Shown piece after piece: positions 40,754 through 48,410 of a stretch of 64,000 nt of DNA (its first letter is position 1; every line of letters begins with the position of its first letter). Source of the DNA: Halobacteriovoraceae bacterium (GTDB lineage Bacteria; Bdellovibrionota; Bacteriovoracia; Bacteriovoracales; Bacteriovoracaceae); assembly GCA_020635115.1 (NCBI GenBank), contig JACKAK010000006.1, positions 1 to 64,000 on the forward strand. The letters are read 5' to 3'. Below the pieces are notes generated by a model. It was not told the origin of the DNA. It did not search any database and saw only the letters and a program-made list of their open reading frames with translations. Position numbers and translations under genes: made by a program.

Positions 40754-42481
40754 TTATTCATAAGTTTTTATAGCAGTATCGTAGCTGTAAGTTTTGCCTT
40801 TTGGCTTTTCGTTTTCTAGTTTTGCCTTAGGTGATCCCGGTTTCTTTAACCAATTTTCAGCAGAAGTCTTTTTATTAAGTTTAGGAGGACATTTTAGACC
40901 CTTAACTTTAGAAAGTCTTTCTAGCTCTCTATCAAGATATGCGGCTAGCTCATCCATAGACTGTTGTGCATTTAAACCTTCTGAAACAACTTTAGGCACT
41001 GTTCTCCACCAAGCTGGAGACATAGATGGATAATCTGGAACATTTGTACCAGTTGGAGTCCAGAGTTCTCTTGCTTTTGATTGATAGAACTCAACTAGTC
41101 CACCAAGCTTTCCTTTCATTCCTGTGAATTGAGAAGACATAATATCGGAGTTTCTAATTGGAGTTAAACCGACAATTGTCTTTTTAAGAGAAACAGTTTT
41201 AGAAGTAACAAACTGTGCATATAACCAAGCTGCATTTCTTCTTTTCTCAGGAGTTGTTTTTAGGAAAGTCCAAGAACCTGCATCTTGATAACCCAGTTTC
41301 ATACCTTTTTCCCAGTAAGCACCGTGTGGAGATGGTGCCATCCTCCATTTTGGAGTACCATCTGCGTTCACAACAGGAATCCCTTCTTTTGTTAGAGCAG
41401 CAGTAAATGCTGTATACCAAAAAATTTGCTGCGCTATATTTCCTTTACCTGGAAGTCCACCAGCTTCAGAAAAATTCATTTTCTCAGCACCTGGAGGAGC
41501 GTATTTTTTTAACCATGTATCAAATTTCTTAAGGGCATAAACAGCGCCAGGCGAATTTGCGGCCCCACCTCTTTCAACAGATGCACCAACAGGATTACAT
41601 CCATCTACTCTAATGCCCCATTCATCAACAGGAAGACCATTTGGTAGACCTTTATCTCCTACACCGGCCATAGAGAGCCACGCATCAGAAAATCTCCAAC
41701 CAATGGATGGATCTTTTTTCCCATAATCAGAATGTCCATAAACTTTTACGCCATCAATTTCTTTAACATGCACCGTAAAGAACTCTGCAATATCTTCATA
41801 GGCAGACCAGTTTTCTGGAATATCTAATTCATATCCATATATTTCTTTAAATTTTTTCTTAAGATCTGGTCTCGCAAACCAGTCTGCTCTGTACCAGTAT
41901 AGATTTGCAAATTGCTGATCAGGAAGCTGATAAATGACTTTATCTGGACCTGTTGTAAATTTAATCCCAATAAAGTCTTTTATATCCAAAGTAGGAAGAG
42001 TAACTTTATCACCGGCCTTTAAAAAATCTGAAATTGGATAAATTGCGTTTGATCTAAAATGTGTACCAATCAAGTCACTATCATTGATATATCCATCGTA
42101 TAATTTAATACCTTTTGTCATCTGAGTCTGAATTTTCTTTACAACATCATCTTCTCCAGTAATTTCATGAATAAGTTTGATACCTGTAATTTCAGAAAAT
42201 GCTTTGGCCAAAACAGAGGCCTCATACCAATGTGTATCAACTCTTTCAGATACAACTCGAATTGTCATACCTTGATACGGTTTAGCAGCGTTAACAAACC
42301 ACTCTAATTCCTTCATTTGTTGGTCTTTTGATAATGTTGATTTATCAAACTCTCCTAACCACTTTTTTGCTTCTTCTACTCCAGCATAAGCATTACTGGC
42401 CAATAACCCTACAATTACAAATGAACCAAATTTTTTGGCCAGATTTGCAAAAGTCAGATTAGACAGTTCTAACTTTGACAT
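40754..42481 (-). CDS. GlpV-like extracellular solute-binding protein (family 1)
   Basis: The 575-residue product has a signal peptide to about NAYA/GVEEAKKW and long blocks that I recognise from glycerol-transporter binding proteins of the GlpV type: GHSDYGKKDPSIGWRFSDAW, GLPVDEWGIRVDGCNPVG, KWRMAPSPHGAYWEKGMKLG and WTPTGTNVPDYP. Rhizobial GlpV works with GlpPQST permease and ATPase genes, none of which is here. GGAG precedes the ATG. It heads an operon leading to a second binding protein, a porin, a CheA-like kinase and an MCP. I infer a sensing role for glycerol or a related polyol; the ligand is unproven. Confidence 0.82.
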   Translation of the reverse strand: MSKLELSNLTFANLAKKFGSFVIVGLLASNAYAGVEEAKKWLGEFDKSTLSKDQQMKELEWFVNAAKPYQGMTIRVVSERVDTHWYEASVLAKAFSEITGIKLIHEITGEDDVVKKIQTQMTKGIKLYDGYINDSDLIGTHFRSNAIYPISDFLKAGDKVTLPTLDIKDFIGIKFTTGPDKVIYQLPDQQFANLYWYRADWFARPDLKKKFKEIYGYELDIPENWSAYEDIAEFFTVHVKEIDGVKVYGHSDYGKKDPSIGWRFSDAWLSMAGVGDKGLPNGLPVDEWGIRVDGCNPVGASVERGGAANSPGAVYALKKFDTWLKKYAPPGAEKMNFSEAGGLPGKGNIAQQIFWYTAFTAALTKEGIPVVNADGTPKWRMAPSPHGAYWEKGMKLGYQDAGSWTFLKTTPEKRRNAAWLYAQFVTSKTVSLKKTIVGLTPIRNSDIMSSQFTGMKGKLGGLVEFYQSKARELWTPTGTNVPDYPSMSPAWWRTVPKVVSEGLNAQQSMDELAAYLDRELERLSKVKGLKCPPKLNKKTSAENWLKKPGSPKAKLENEKPKGKTYSYDTAIKTYE

Positions 42482-42497
42482 AGACTCTCCTTCTAAA

Positions 42498-42525
42498 ATT
42501 CTAAATTCTAAATTCTAAATTCTAA
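42498..42525. repeat. 7-bp tandem repeat (ATTCTAA x4) in the divergent promoter region
   Basis: Four perfect ATTCTAA units lie just upstream of the ribosome site of the GlpV-like gene, with a degenerate unit before and after. A 7-bp unit does not keep frame or helical phase, so copy-number change would alter promoter or leader spacing. The rest of the region (42526-42675) contains two near-copies of TAATATAATTTGAA (near 42572 and 42618). Confidence 0.85.
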
Positions 42526-42675
42526 ATTAATTCCTTAAAATTAATTCTATTAAATAATAAAAATTCTGCTAATATAATTTGAACAGGACTTTGGAAATTT
42601 TTCAAGTTAATATTTTTAATATAATTTGAATTATACTAATCAATTTTGGTCAGGTATTTATTTTAAGGAGCATAA

Positions 42676-43236
42676 GTGATAACTAAAGATCAATTAGCAG
42701 ACGACATATTAAAACTATCGGCAGAAAAGCTCCTTTTTATGTTTGAGTATTTTTCTAAACTTAAAAATACCAAACTCAACTTTATTGGGGCAGATGAAGT
42801 TTCAAAGAATGTTGAACACCGTTCTGAAATCATTATTTATGGTACGGATATCACCCTCAGAGTTCAAAATTTTTATCGAAAACAGGATTGTATCCACTTT
42901 CTAGAAAATCTATATACTGATGTTACAGATAAAAGGATTTTCGATTTTTTTAATGAGCTTTGCAATTTAACTTGTGGAAAATTAAAAGAAGTCCTTGTTG
43001 AACAAGGAATTGTTGCAGCTCTAAGTTTGCCTATTGATATTAATACAAGCCCAAGAAAAATTTTAGTATCTCAAGAGGTACTGCCCTATTTCAAGTACGG
43101 CAAGGTTGAAGATGAAAACGGTCAACCTTTATTAAAATTTAAATTGTCTGTTGAAATACATCAGCTAGATCCTTTTAAAGATTTTGATGTAAATTTTAAA
43201 AAAGAAGACGATGATGATGATGTAGAGTTTTTTTAA
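42676..43236 (+). CDS. CheX/CheC-like CheY-P phosphatase family protein
   Basis: A GTG start at 42676 behind AAGGAG gives a 186-residue protein. The centre has the CheC/CheX/FliY active-helix signature D-x3-E-x2-N followed about 21 residues later by Pro: FDFFNELCNLTCGKLKEVL and then LSLPIDI. The strand YGTDITLRVQNF matches CheX, which usually reads GxIxLxxP. Only one such helix is clear, as in CheX. The tail is very acidic (DDDDDVEFF). It lies 10 bases before the cheY-like gene and probably dephosphorylates that regulator. Confidence 0.78.
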   Translation: MITKDQLADDILKLSAEKLLFMFEYFSKLKNTKLNFIGADEVSKNVEHRSEIIIYGTDITLRVQNFYRKQDCIHFLENLYTDVTDKRIFDFFNELCNLTCGKLKEVLVEQGIVAALSLPIDINTSPRKILVSQEVLPYFKYGKVEDENGQPLLKFKLSVEIHQLDPFKDFDVNFKKEDDDDDVEFF

Positions 43237-43246
43237 GGAGATAAAT

Positions 43247-43612
43247 ATGGCAAAAATTCTTGTTGTTGATGACAGTGAGTCAATTAGAACACAGTTAAAA
43301 AGTTTATTGACAGAAAAGGGACACTCAGTTGTTGAAGCAGCAGACGGTGAAGATGGTCTATCGACTCTAAATGGTAATAAAGATGTAAATCTAATCATTT
43401 GTGATGTTAACATGCCAAAGATGGATGGAATTACAATGTGTACAAAAGTATCTGAGGATGCATCAGTTAATTCTATTCCTATTTTTATGCTAACTACTGA
43501 ATCAAATGCTGATCTTAAAGAAAAAGGGAAAAAGGCAGGAGTAAGAGCTTGGATCACAAAACCTTATAGCGATGATAAACTACTTTCTGCAATTCAAAAA
43601 GTTTGTGGATAA
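43247..43612 (+). CDS. cheY: CheY-like single-domain response regulator
   Basis: This is a 121-residue stand-alone receiver. The acid pair is in ILVVDDSES, the phospho-acceptor Asp in LIICDVNMPKMDGI, the Thr in MLTTES, and the conserved Lys in WITKPY. There is no output domain. It is co-transcribed with the CheX-like gene upstream and is followed by a strong terminator-like hairpin. The likely phosphodonor is the CheA-like kinase at 35183-38620. The target could be the motility apparatus or another kinase. Confidence 0.9.
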   Translation: MAKILVVDDSESIRTQLKSLLTEKGHSVVEAADGEDGLSTLNGNKDVNLIICDVNMPKMDGITMCTKVSEDASVNSIPIFMLTTESNADLKEKGKKAGVRAWITKPYSDDKLLSAIQKVCG

Positions 43613-43619
43613 TTTATTG

Positions 43620-43657
43620 CATTCTTTATGAATACACAAAAAAGTTCATAAAGAATG
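43620..43657 (+). terminator. Intrinsic terminator after cheY
   Basis: CATTCTTTATGAA (43620-43632) is perfectly complementary to TTCATAAAGAATG (43645-43657) with a 12-base loop, followed by TATTTT. The 13-bp stem and U-rich tail directly after the cheY stop codon fit rho-independent termination. It would separate the cheX-cheY unit from the MCP gene. Confidence 0.75.
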
Positions 43658-43782
43658 TATTTTCATATAGTTAAAATTATAATGTATCATAATTTCCATT
43701 TTGAATTGTTATCTATTTAAAAGACTAAATTATAATTTAAAACAATCCGAATATGAATCATATCAATTTTTGTGGAAGTTGT

Positions 43783-45222
43783 ATGATTTTTTTAAAAAAC
43801 AAGAATTTAACATTTAGTAAAAAACTGATTTTTTCTTCAAATGTACCTGTTTTGGTTACTTTGATCCTCTTTGGAGCTTTCTTCCTTTATAGAAGCACAA
43901 CTCAAGCTATGAGTGCTCAAGAAAAAGCACTTAACAATCTCACTGAAACAGTCGCTTCAACAGTATCTGGAATGATTTGGGACTTAGATACTGTTGGACT
44001 TAAGACGGTATATGATCAACTCAAAAAAAATCAACATATCGATCATGTGGATTTCCTAGATGAATCTAAAAAACCCATGCTTAAAGAATTTGATGGTTTG
44101 GATAGGGATAAGCTAGAAAACTCTATTTTACTAGAATCCAAAAAATCTGATGGAACAAAAGTAGGATATGTAAAATTATTTTATAATAACAGTGATATTA
44201 AAAAATCAGTATATACTAGTATTTTATATATTTCACTGTTTGTCTTAGTGAGTATTTTTATCACTTCGTATGGCCTCTATCATATTATTTCAAATAATGT
44301 AAATAAAGTTCTAAGTAGTATTGACGAACTCTTTGAAATTTCTCAAGAAACAAATAAATCTTCAGAAACACTTAATTTAGTTTCAAGGGATGTTTCAGAT
44401 AGAGCAGTAGATCAAGCAGCTGCCATTCAACAAACAGTTACGACCATAGAAGAACTTACAAGTATGACCAAATCTACATCGGACTATGCTAGTACATCAT
44501 TAATTAAGGCACAAGAGTCATATCAACAAACTAAGAACGGAAAAGAAAATGTTCAAAAAATCGTGAATGCTGTTAGTTTAATTTCTCAAGCAAACGAAAG
44601 AATAACCAAACAAATGGATGAAAATGCAAATGAGATGAATGAAATTATCGAACTCATTAATGAAATTAATAACAAAACTCATGTGATCAATGACATCGTT
44701 TTCCAAACAAAACTACTTTCATTCAATGCATCCGTTGAAGCAGCTAGAGCTGGGGAGGCCGGAAAAGGTTTTGCTGTTGTCGCTGAAGAAGTTGGGAATT
44801 TGGCGCAAATGTCAGGTAAGGCAGCTCTTGAAATTTCAGAACTACTTAATTCAAGTTTAGAAAATGTTGAAGTTATTGCAAAAAACTCAAAAACCAGAAC
44901 TTCTGATATTATTCAAAATAATGAAAAGATAACAAATTCAATTAAAGAAGAAGTGGAAAAAACAAGCCTAACATTTGATAAGGTTGTTGATAATGTCAAT
45001 GAAGTTAAACAAATGATGAATGAAATTGCCAATTCTGTAAAAGAACAAGCTATTGGGATAGATAATATTTCTCAAGCGATGAGGGATTTAGATGCTACAG
45101 TTCACAAAAACTCGATCTCTTCAAAAGAGGCACTCAATTACTCTAACATACTTAATAAACAGTCTTCCTTATTAGAAAACTCGGCAGATACTCTTTCAAG
45201 AATTTTCAAAAAATCTGCATAA
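43783..45222 (+). CDS. Methyl-accepting chemotaxis protein
   Basis: I prefer the ATG at 43783 (MIFLKNKNLTFSKKLIFSSN), with GGAAG five bases upstream, over the ATG at 43753. It has a membrane helix, a ~120-residue periplasmic domain containing GMIWDLDTVGLKTVYDQL and HIDHVDFLD, and a second helix near residue 150. The coiled signalling domain has the tip VFQTKLLSFNASVEAARAGE and GKGFAVVAEEVGNLA. The periplasmic LWDxDxxxL motif is shared with the kinase at 35183. It is downstream of cheX-cheY and probably works in the same array. Confidence 0.9.
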   Translation: MIFLKNKNLTFSKKLIFSSNVPVLVTLILFGAFFLYRSTTQAMSAQEKALNNLTETVASTVSGMIWDLDTVGLKTVYDQLKKNQHIDHVDFLDESKKPMLKEFDGLDRDKLENSILLESKKSDGTKVGYVKLFYNNSDIKKSVYTSILYISLFVLVSIFITSYGLYHIISNNVNKVLSSIDELFEISQETNKSSETLNLVSRDVSDRAVDQAAAIQQTVTTIEELTSMTKSTSDYASTSLIKAQESYQQTKNGKENVQKIVNAVSLISQANERITKQMDENANEMNEIIELINEINNKTHVINDIVFQTKLLSFNASVEAARAGEAGKGFAVVAEEVGNLAQMSGKAALEISELLNSSLENVEVIAKNSKTRTSDIIQNNEKITNSIKEEVEKTSLTFDKVVDNVNEVKQMMNEIANSVKEQAIGIDNISQAMRDLDATVHKNSISSKEALNYSNILNKQSSLLENSADTLSRIFKKSA

Positions 45223-45303
45223 AATAAATACCCAATACACTGTTATTACTCATTTTGAATGTAAATTTTTTGTCATTTCTTTTGTTTTTAAGGATCCTCT
45301 CAT

Positions 45304-45349
45304 ACATACCGATACTTTATATGTTTACATACCGATACTTTATATGTTA
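45304..45349 (+). promoter_or_regulatory. Tandem 23-bp operator-like repeat and promoter of the metal-efflux operon
   Basis: Two copies of ACATACCGATACTTTATATG plus TT(T/A) lie end to end (45304-45326, 45327-45349). Each contains the dyad ACATA-N11-TATGT. TTTACA (45324-45329) and TAGAAT (45348-45353) form a plausible -35/-10 pair with an 18-bp spacer, overlapping the repeats; the first gene starts at 45363. A repressor or metal-responsive activator probably binds here. No regulator gene is adjacent. Confidence 0.65.
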
Positions 45350-45362
45350 GAATGGTAGGCGT

Positions 45363-45770
45363 ATGTACAAAATTTATTATTGGTTATGTATTCTTTTTTT
45401 TTCATCCACTCATTTATGGGCACAACCCTGTCATTTAAATTGCTCACGTGTTGAGAACTTTAAAACAAAAGCACATCAATGCTGTAAAGATAAGAAAGAT
45501 ACTCATCAAAAAGATCAACAAAAAATTAATTGTTGTTCAAAATCCCTTTTGAATATCTGTGACAATCAAATTGAAATGAATTTCGAAAGCTCTCGGATGG
45601 ACAATCTTTTCTCGTTGCATTATATATTTTCAACTCAAGAATATTTAAATGATAAATTCAATATTCCACCCCCTAAAGAATTAGTTTCCCTAAATTATTA
45701 TCAAAATCAAATTCATCTTAAGAATATCCCTCACATTATCTACATTTTTCAAGAGAAGCTTCTCATTTAG
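45363..45770 (+). CDS. Cysteine-rich small secreted protein of the metal-efflux locus
   Basis: The 135-residue product has a signal peptide (to about HLWA/QPCHLNCS) and then a His/Cys/Lys-rich segment: PCHLNCSRVENFKTKAHQCC, HQKDQQKINCCSK, NICDNQ. The cysteine pairs suggest binding of soft metals such as Cu(I). The C-terminal half is ordinary. It starts immediately after the tandem operator and 55 bases before the tolC-like gene, so it is the first gene of the operon. I know no family; a periplasmic metal buffer or sensor is an inference. Confidence 0.6.
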   Translation: MYKIYYWLCILFFSSTHLWAQPCHLNCSRVENFKTKAHQCCKDKKDTHQKDQQKINCCSKSLLNICDNQIEMNFESSRMDNLFSLHYIFSTQEYLNDKFNIPPPKELVSLNYYQNQIHLKNIPHIIYIFQEKLLI

Positions 45771-45825
45771 AATTCCCTTTATTATTCTTTATCTATCTAA
45801 ATATTTATGTTCCAAAAGGGATTTT

Positions 45826-47058
45826 ATGAAATTTTTTTGGTTTATTTTTGTCACATGGATAATTATTCAGAAGTTTACCTATGCAATAAGTTTTGAGGAA
45901 ACTCTTAATATAATAGAAACAAATGATTTGGTCCAATCAAGTATTGAAAAAGGAAAAATGCTTTCAGAAGAATCTATCTCACTAAGTAGTTGGGGAGATC
46001 CAAAATTTTCAGTAGCTGCTATTAATTATCCAAAAGATTCATTGGATAGCAATAAATCGATGATGACTGGTATTAAATTTTCTCTCGCTCAAACAATTCC
46101 TCTGAGCAATAAGAATACAGACATTTTTAGAGCAGCACAAGAAAAATCATCTTCTCAAAAAGCACAGGCAAAACAACTAATCAGAAAATACGCCAAAGAA
46201 ATTTGGTCTCTTGCTATTGAGAAACAAAAATATATTAAAATAGAAAAAATTCTTAAAGAAAATCTTAGTTGGATTTCTGATAATCTCAAAATAACAAACA
46301 GACTTTACTCAACCGGAAAAGTACCACAAAGTGCTGTTCTCAATATGCAAATGAGAAAGAGTGAACTTAATTCAAAAATAAATAATAATCAGTTTTCACA
46401 GAACTCCTTAGATCTAGAATTGACGACAATTCTTAATTCCAAATCAACCGTAAAACTGGATCTAAAATCTATTCCCTGGGATTATTTAGATTCATGGATG
46501 AATTCTAAGAGTGAATTTGATTTCAATGAAATTGTGCTTAAACATGAATTAGAAAGTAGCAGATTGAAACTACACTCCAAAAACAAAAATTTAATTCCAG
46601 ATATTACATTAGGAGTCGCGTACATAAAAAGAAATGACCTCGATAAAAACGGTGATTTTGTAGAGGCAGGCATAACGATTCCTCTACCTATTAGCTCAAC
46701 AAGGTATGCAAATAAAAGAAGTGCGATTCATGAAAACATTGCTCAAGAAAAAATATACAAAAACTATACTCAAACTCGACCTTTAATTCTTAGTAAAATT
46801 AAAAATGATATTTTGGATTTAGAAGATCAAATATCAATACTGCACCAACAGACTCTGCAATACGCAAAGAGTGCAAGAGATATAATTGCTAAATCTTATG
46901 CAAGAGGAGGAGATGATTTTTCAGAACTTCTAAGATCTGAACTTCAATATCAAAATCTACTGATGAATGAAGTTAATTTAATTACAAATATTCAACAGAA
47001 AAAAATTAATTATTTATTTATCAATGGTGATCACTTAACTCTAAGAGGATTAAAATGA
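45826..47058 (+). CDS. cusC: TolC-family outer-membrane channel (CusC-like)
   Basis: The 410-residue protein has a signal peptide (ending near TYA/ISFEET) and two long helical coiled-coil repeats as in outer membrane efflux proteins (SIEKGKMLSEESISLSSWGD, then FSAQ-type turns such as PISSTRYANKRSAIHENIAQ). Length and order fit CusC/CzcC-type channels. It would form the exit duct for the pump encoded downstream. It overlaps the adaptor gene by four bases. The gene name is by position and family, not by measured substrate. Confidence 0.8.
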   Translation: MKFFWFIFVTWIIIQKFTYAISFEETLNIIETNDLVQSSIEKGKMLSEESISLSSWGDPKFSVAAINYPKDSLDSNKSMMTGIKFSLAQTIPLSNKNTDIFRAAQEKSSSQKAQAKQLIRKYAKEIWSLAIEKQKYIKIEKILKENLSWISDNLKITNRLYSTGKVPQSAVLNMQMRKSELNSKINNNQFSQNSLDLELTTILNSKSTVKLDLKSIPWDYLDSWMNSKSEFDFNEIVLKHELESSRLKLHSKNKNLIPDITLGVAYIKRNDLDKNGDFVEAGITIPLPISSTRYANKRSAIHENIAQEKIYKNYTQTRPLILSKIKNDILDLEDQISILHQQTLQYAKSARDIIAKSYARGGDDFSELLRSELQYQNLLMNEVNLITNIQQKKINYLFINGDHLTLRGLK

Positions 47059-48410
47059 AATTACTTTTAACATTAATATTGATATCTTCAAGTTTTTACT
47101 CATGCAATCAAAATAAAAATGAACATTTAGATTTCCATAAGCAACATCAAACAAAATCTGAAACATATTATACATGTTCAATGCATCCTCAAATAAAAGA
47201 AAAAGGCCCTGGGAAATGTCCTATATGCGGAATGAATCTCAGTAAGATAGAGATTGAAAAAGAAGTTAAAAAAACTGATATTAAAAGATCTGAAAAAGAA
47301 GATAGTCTATATTATTGTGAAGCAAATCCAGAAATAACTAGTTTGGCACCTGGGGTTTGTCCTATAGATGGAACTCAATTAATAAAGAAAAACAAATCTT
47401 TAGAAGTTGTAGCGAAAGTTAAGTTAAGAAAATCACAGGTTCGTCATTTTAAGGCAGATATTTTTCCGGTAACATCAATGAAAATGCAAAAAAAAATATT
47501 ACTGCTTGGTACTCTTCTTAAATCAGAAGAACATGAATCGAGCATTACTGCCAGGGTCCCTGGTAGGGTCGAAAAAGTTCTTATAGAATCTACTGGACAA
47601 TTCATAAAAAAAGGTGACCCTGTACTAAAACTATATGGGCCAAAACTTTTAACAGGTGCAGAAGAATATCTTCTGGCCAGAAAGAATTATTTTAATGATA
47701 AATCAAATAATGTTTTCAAAGAACTCTATGAGCAAAGTATTGAACGATTAACACTTTGGGGTGTTCATCAAAAGCAGTTAGACTCCTGGGCGAAAAATAA
47801 TAAGATCCCTCGCGAAATTATCATCTATTCACCAGTAACAGGAATAGTAGAAGAAAAAAATGCTGTTGAAGGAAAATACTTTAAAGAAGGTCAAAGTTTT
47901 TTTAAACTTGTTGATTTATCAAAAACATGGGTAGAGATGGATGTATATGAACACGATTCCGCCTTGGTCAAAATTGGTGAACCAGTTGAGTTGAAATTTA
48001 GTGCCTATCCTGGTGAAACTTGGAGCGGAGTAATTGATTTTATTAATCCTGTTCTTGATCCTAAAACAAGAACTCTAAAAGTAAGAACTACCTTAGACAA
48101 TAGTAATGGAAAATTAAGACCAGGAATGGTTGGAGAAGCAACTCTTATTGTAAAACTACCTTCAACTCCACTTGTCGTACCACGTACGGCCATCATTGAT
48201 ACAGGAAAAAGAAAAGTTATCTGGCTTGATACTGGAAACCATACATATACTGCAAAAAAAATTGTCACAGGATTTGAATCCGAAGGATATGTAGAAGTTA
48301 AGCATGGTCTTAAAGAAAATGATTTGGTTGTTATCGAGGGAAATTTTCTATTAGATGCTCAAGCTCAACTTACTGGAGGTTATGAAGATCCAACGGGAGA
48401 GACTTTATGA
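47055..48410 (+). CDS. cusB: RND periplasmic adaptor with heavy-metal-binding domains (CusB-like)
   Basis: The N-terminus with SSSFYSCNQNKN suggests a lipoprotein. Next come two metal-binding-domain repeats. The first (YTCSMHPQIKEKGPGKCPIC then GMNL) has the full Cys-Met-His/CPxCGM signature. The second (YYCEANPEITSLAPGVCPID) has lost the Met and one Cys. The membrane-fusion core follows, with ITARVPGRVEKVLIESTGQF, a helical hairpin, and VDLSKTWVEMDVYEHD. It links pump and channel and hands over Cu(I)/Ag(I). It overlaps genes on both sides by four bases. Confidence 0.9.
   Translation: MKLLLTLILISSSFYSCNQNKNEHLDFHKQHQTKSETYYTCSMHPQIKEKGPGKCPICGMNLSKIEIEKEVKKTDIKRSEKEDSLYYCEANPEITSLAPGVCPIDGTQLIKKNKSLEVVAKVKLRKSQVRHFKADIFPVTSMKMQKKILLLGTLLKSEEHESSITARVPGRVEKVLIESTGQFIKKGDPVLKLYGPKLLTGAEEYLLARKNYFNDKSNNVFKELYEQSIERLTLWGVHQKQLDSWAKNNKIPREIIIYSPVTGIVEEKNAVEGKYFKEGQSFFKLVDLSKTWVEMDVYEHDSALVKIGEPVELKFSAYPGETWSGVIDFINPVLDPKTRTLKVRTTLDNSNGKLRPGMVGEATLIVKLPSTPLVVPRTAIIDTGKRKVIWLDTGNHTYTAKKIVTGFESEGYVEVKHGLKENDLVVIEGNFLLDAQAQLTGGYEDPTGETL

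Noticed and set aside
45304..45349. Direct repeats considered as a CRISPR array
   Set aside because: There are only two units, directly adjacent with no spacer between them, and no cas genes nearby. They fit tandem operators better.
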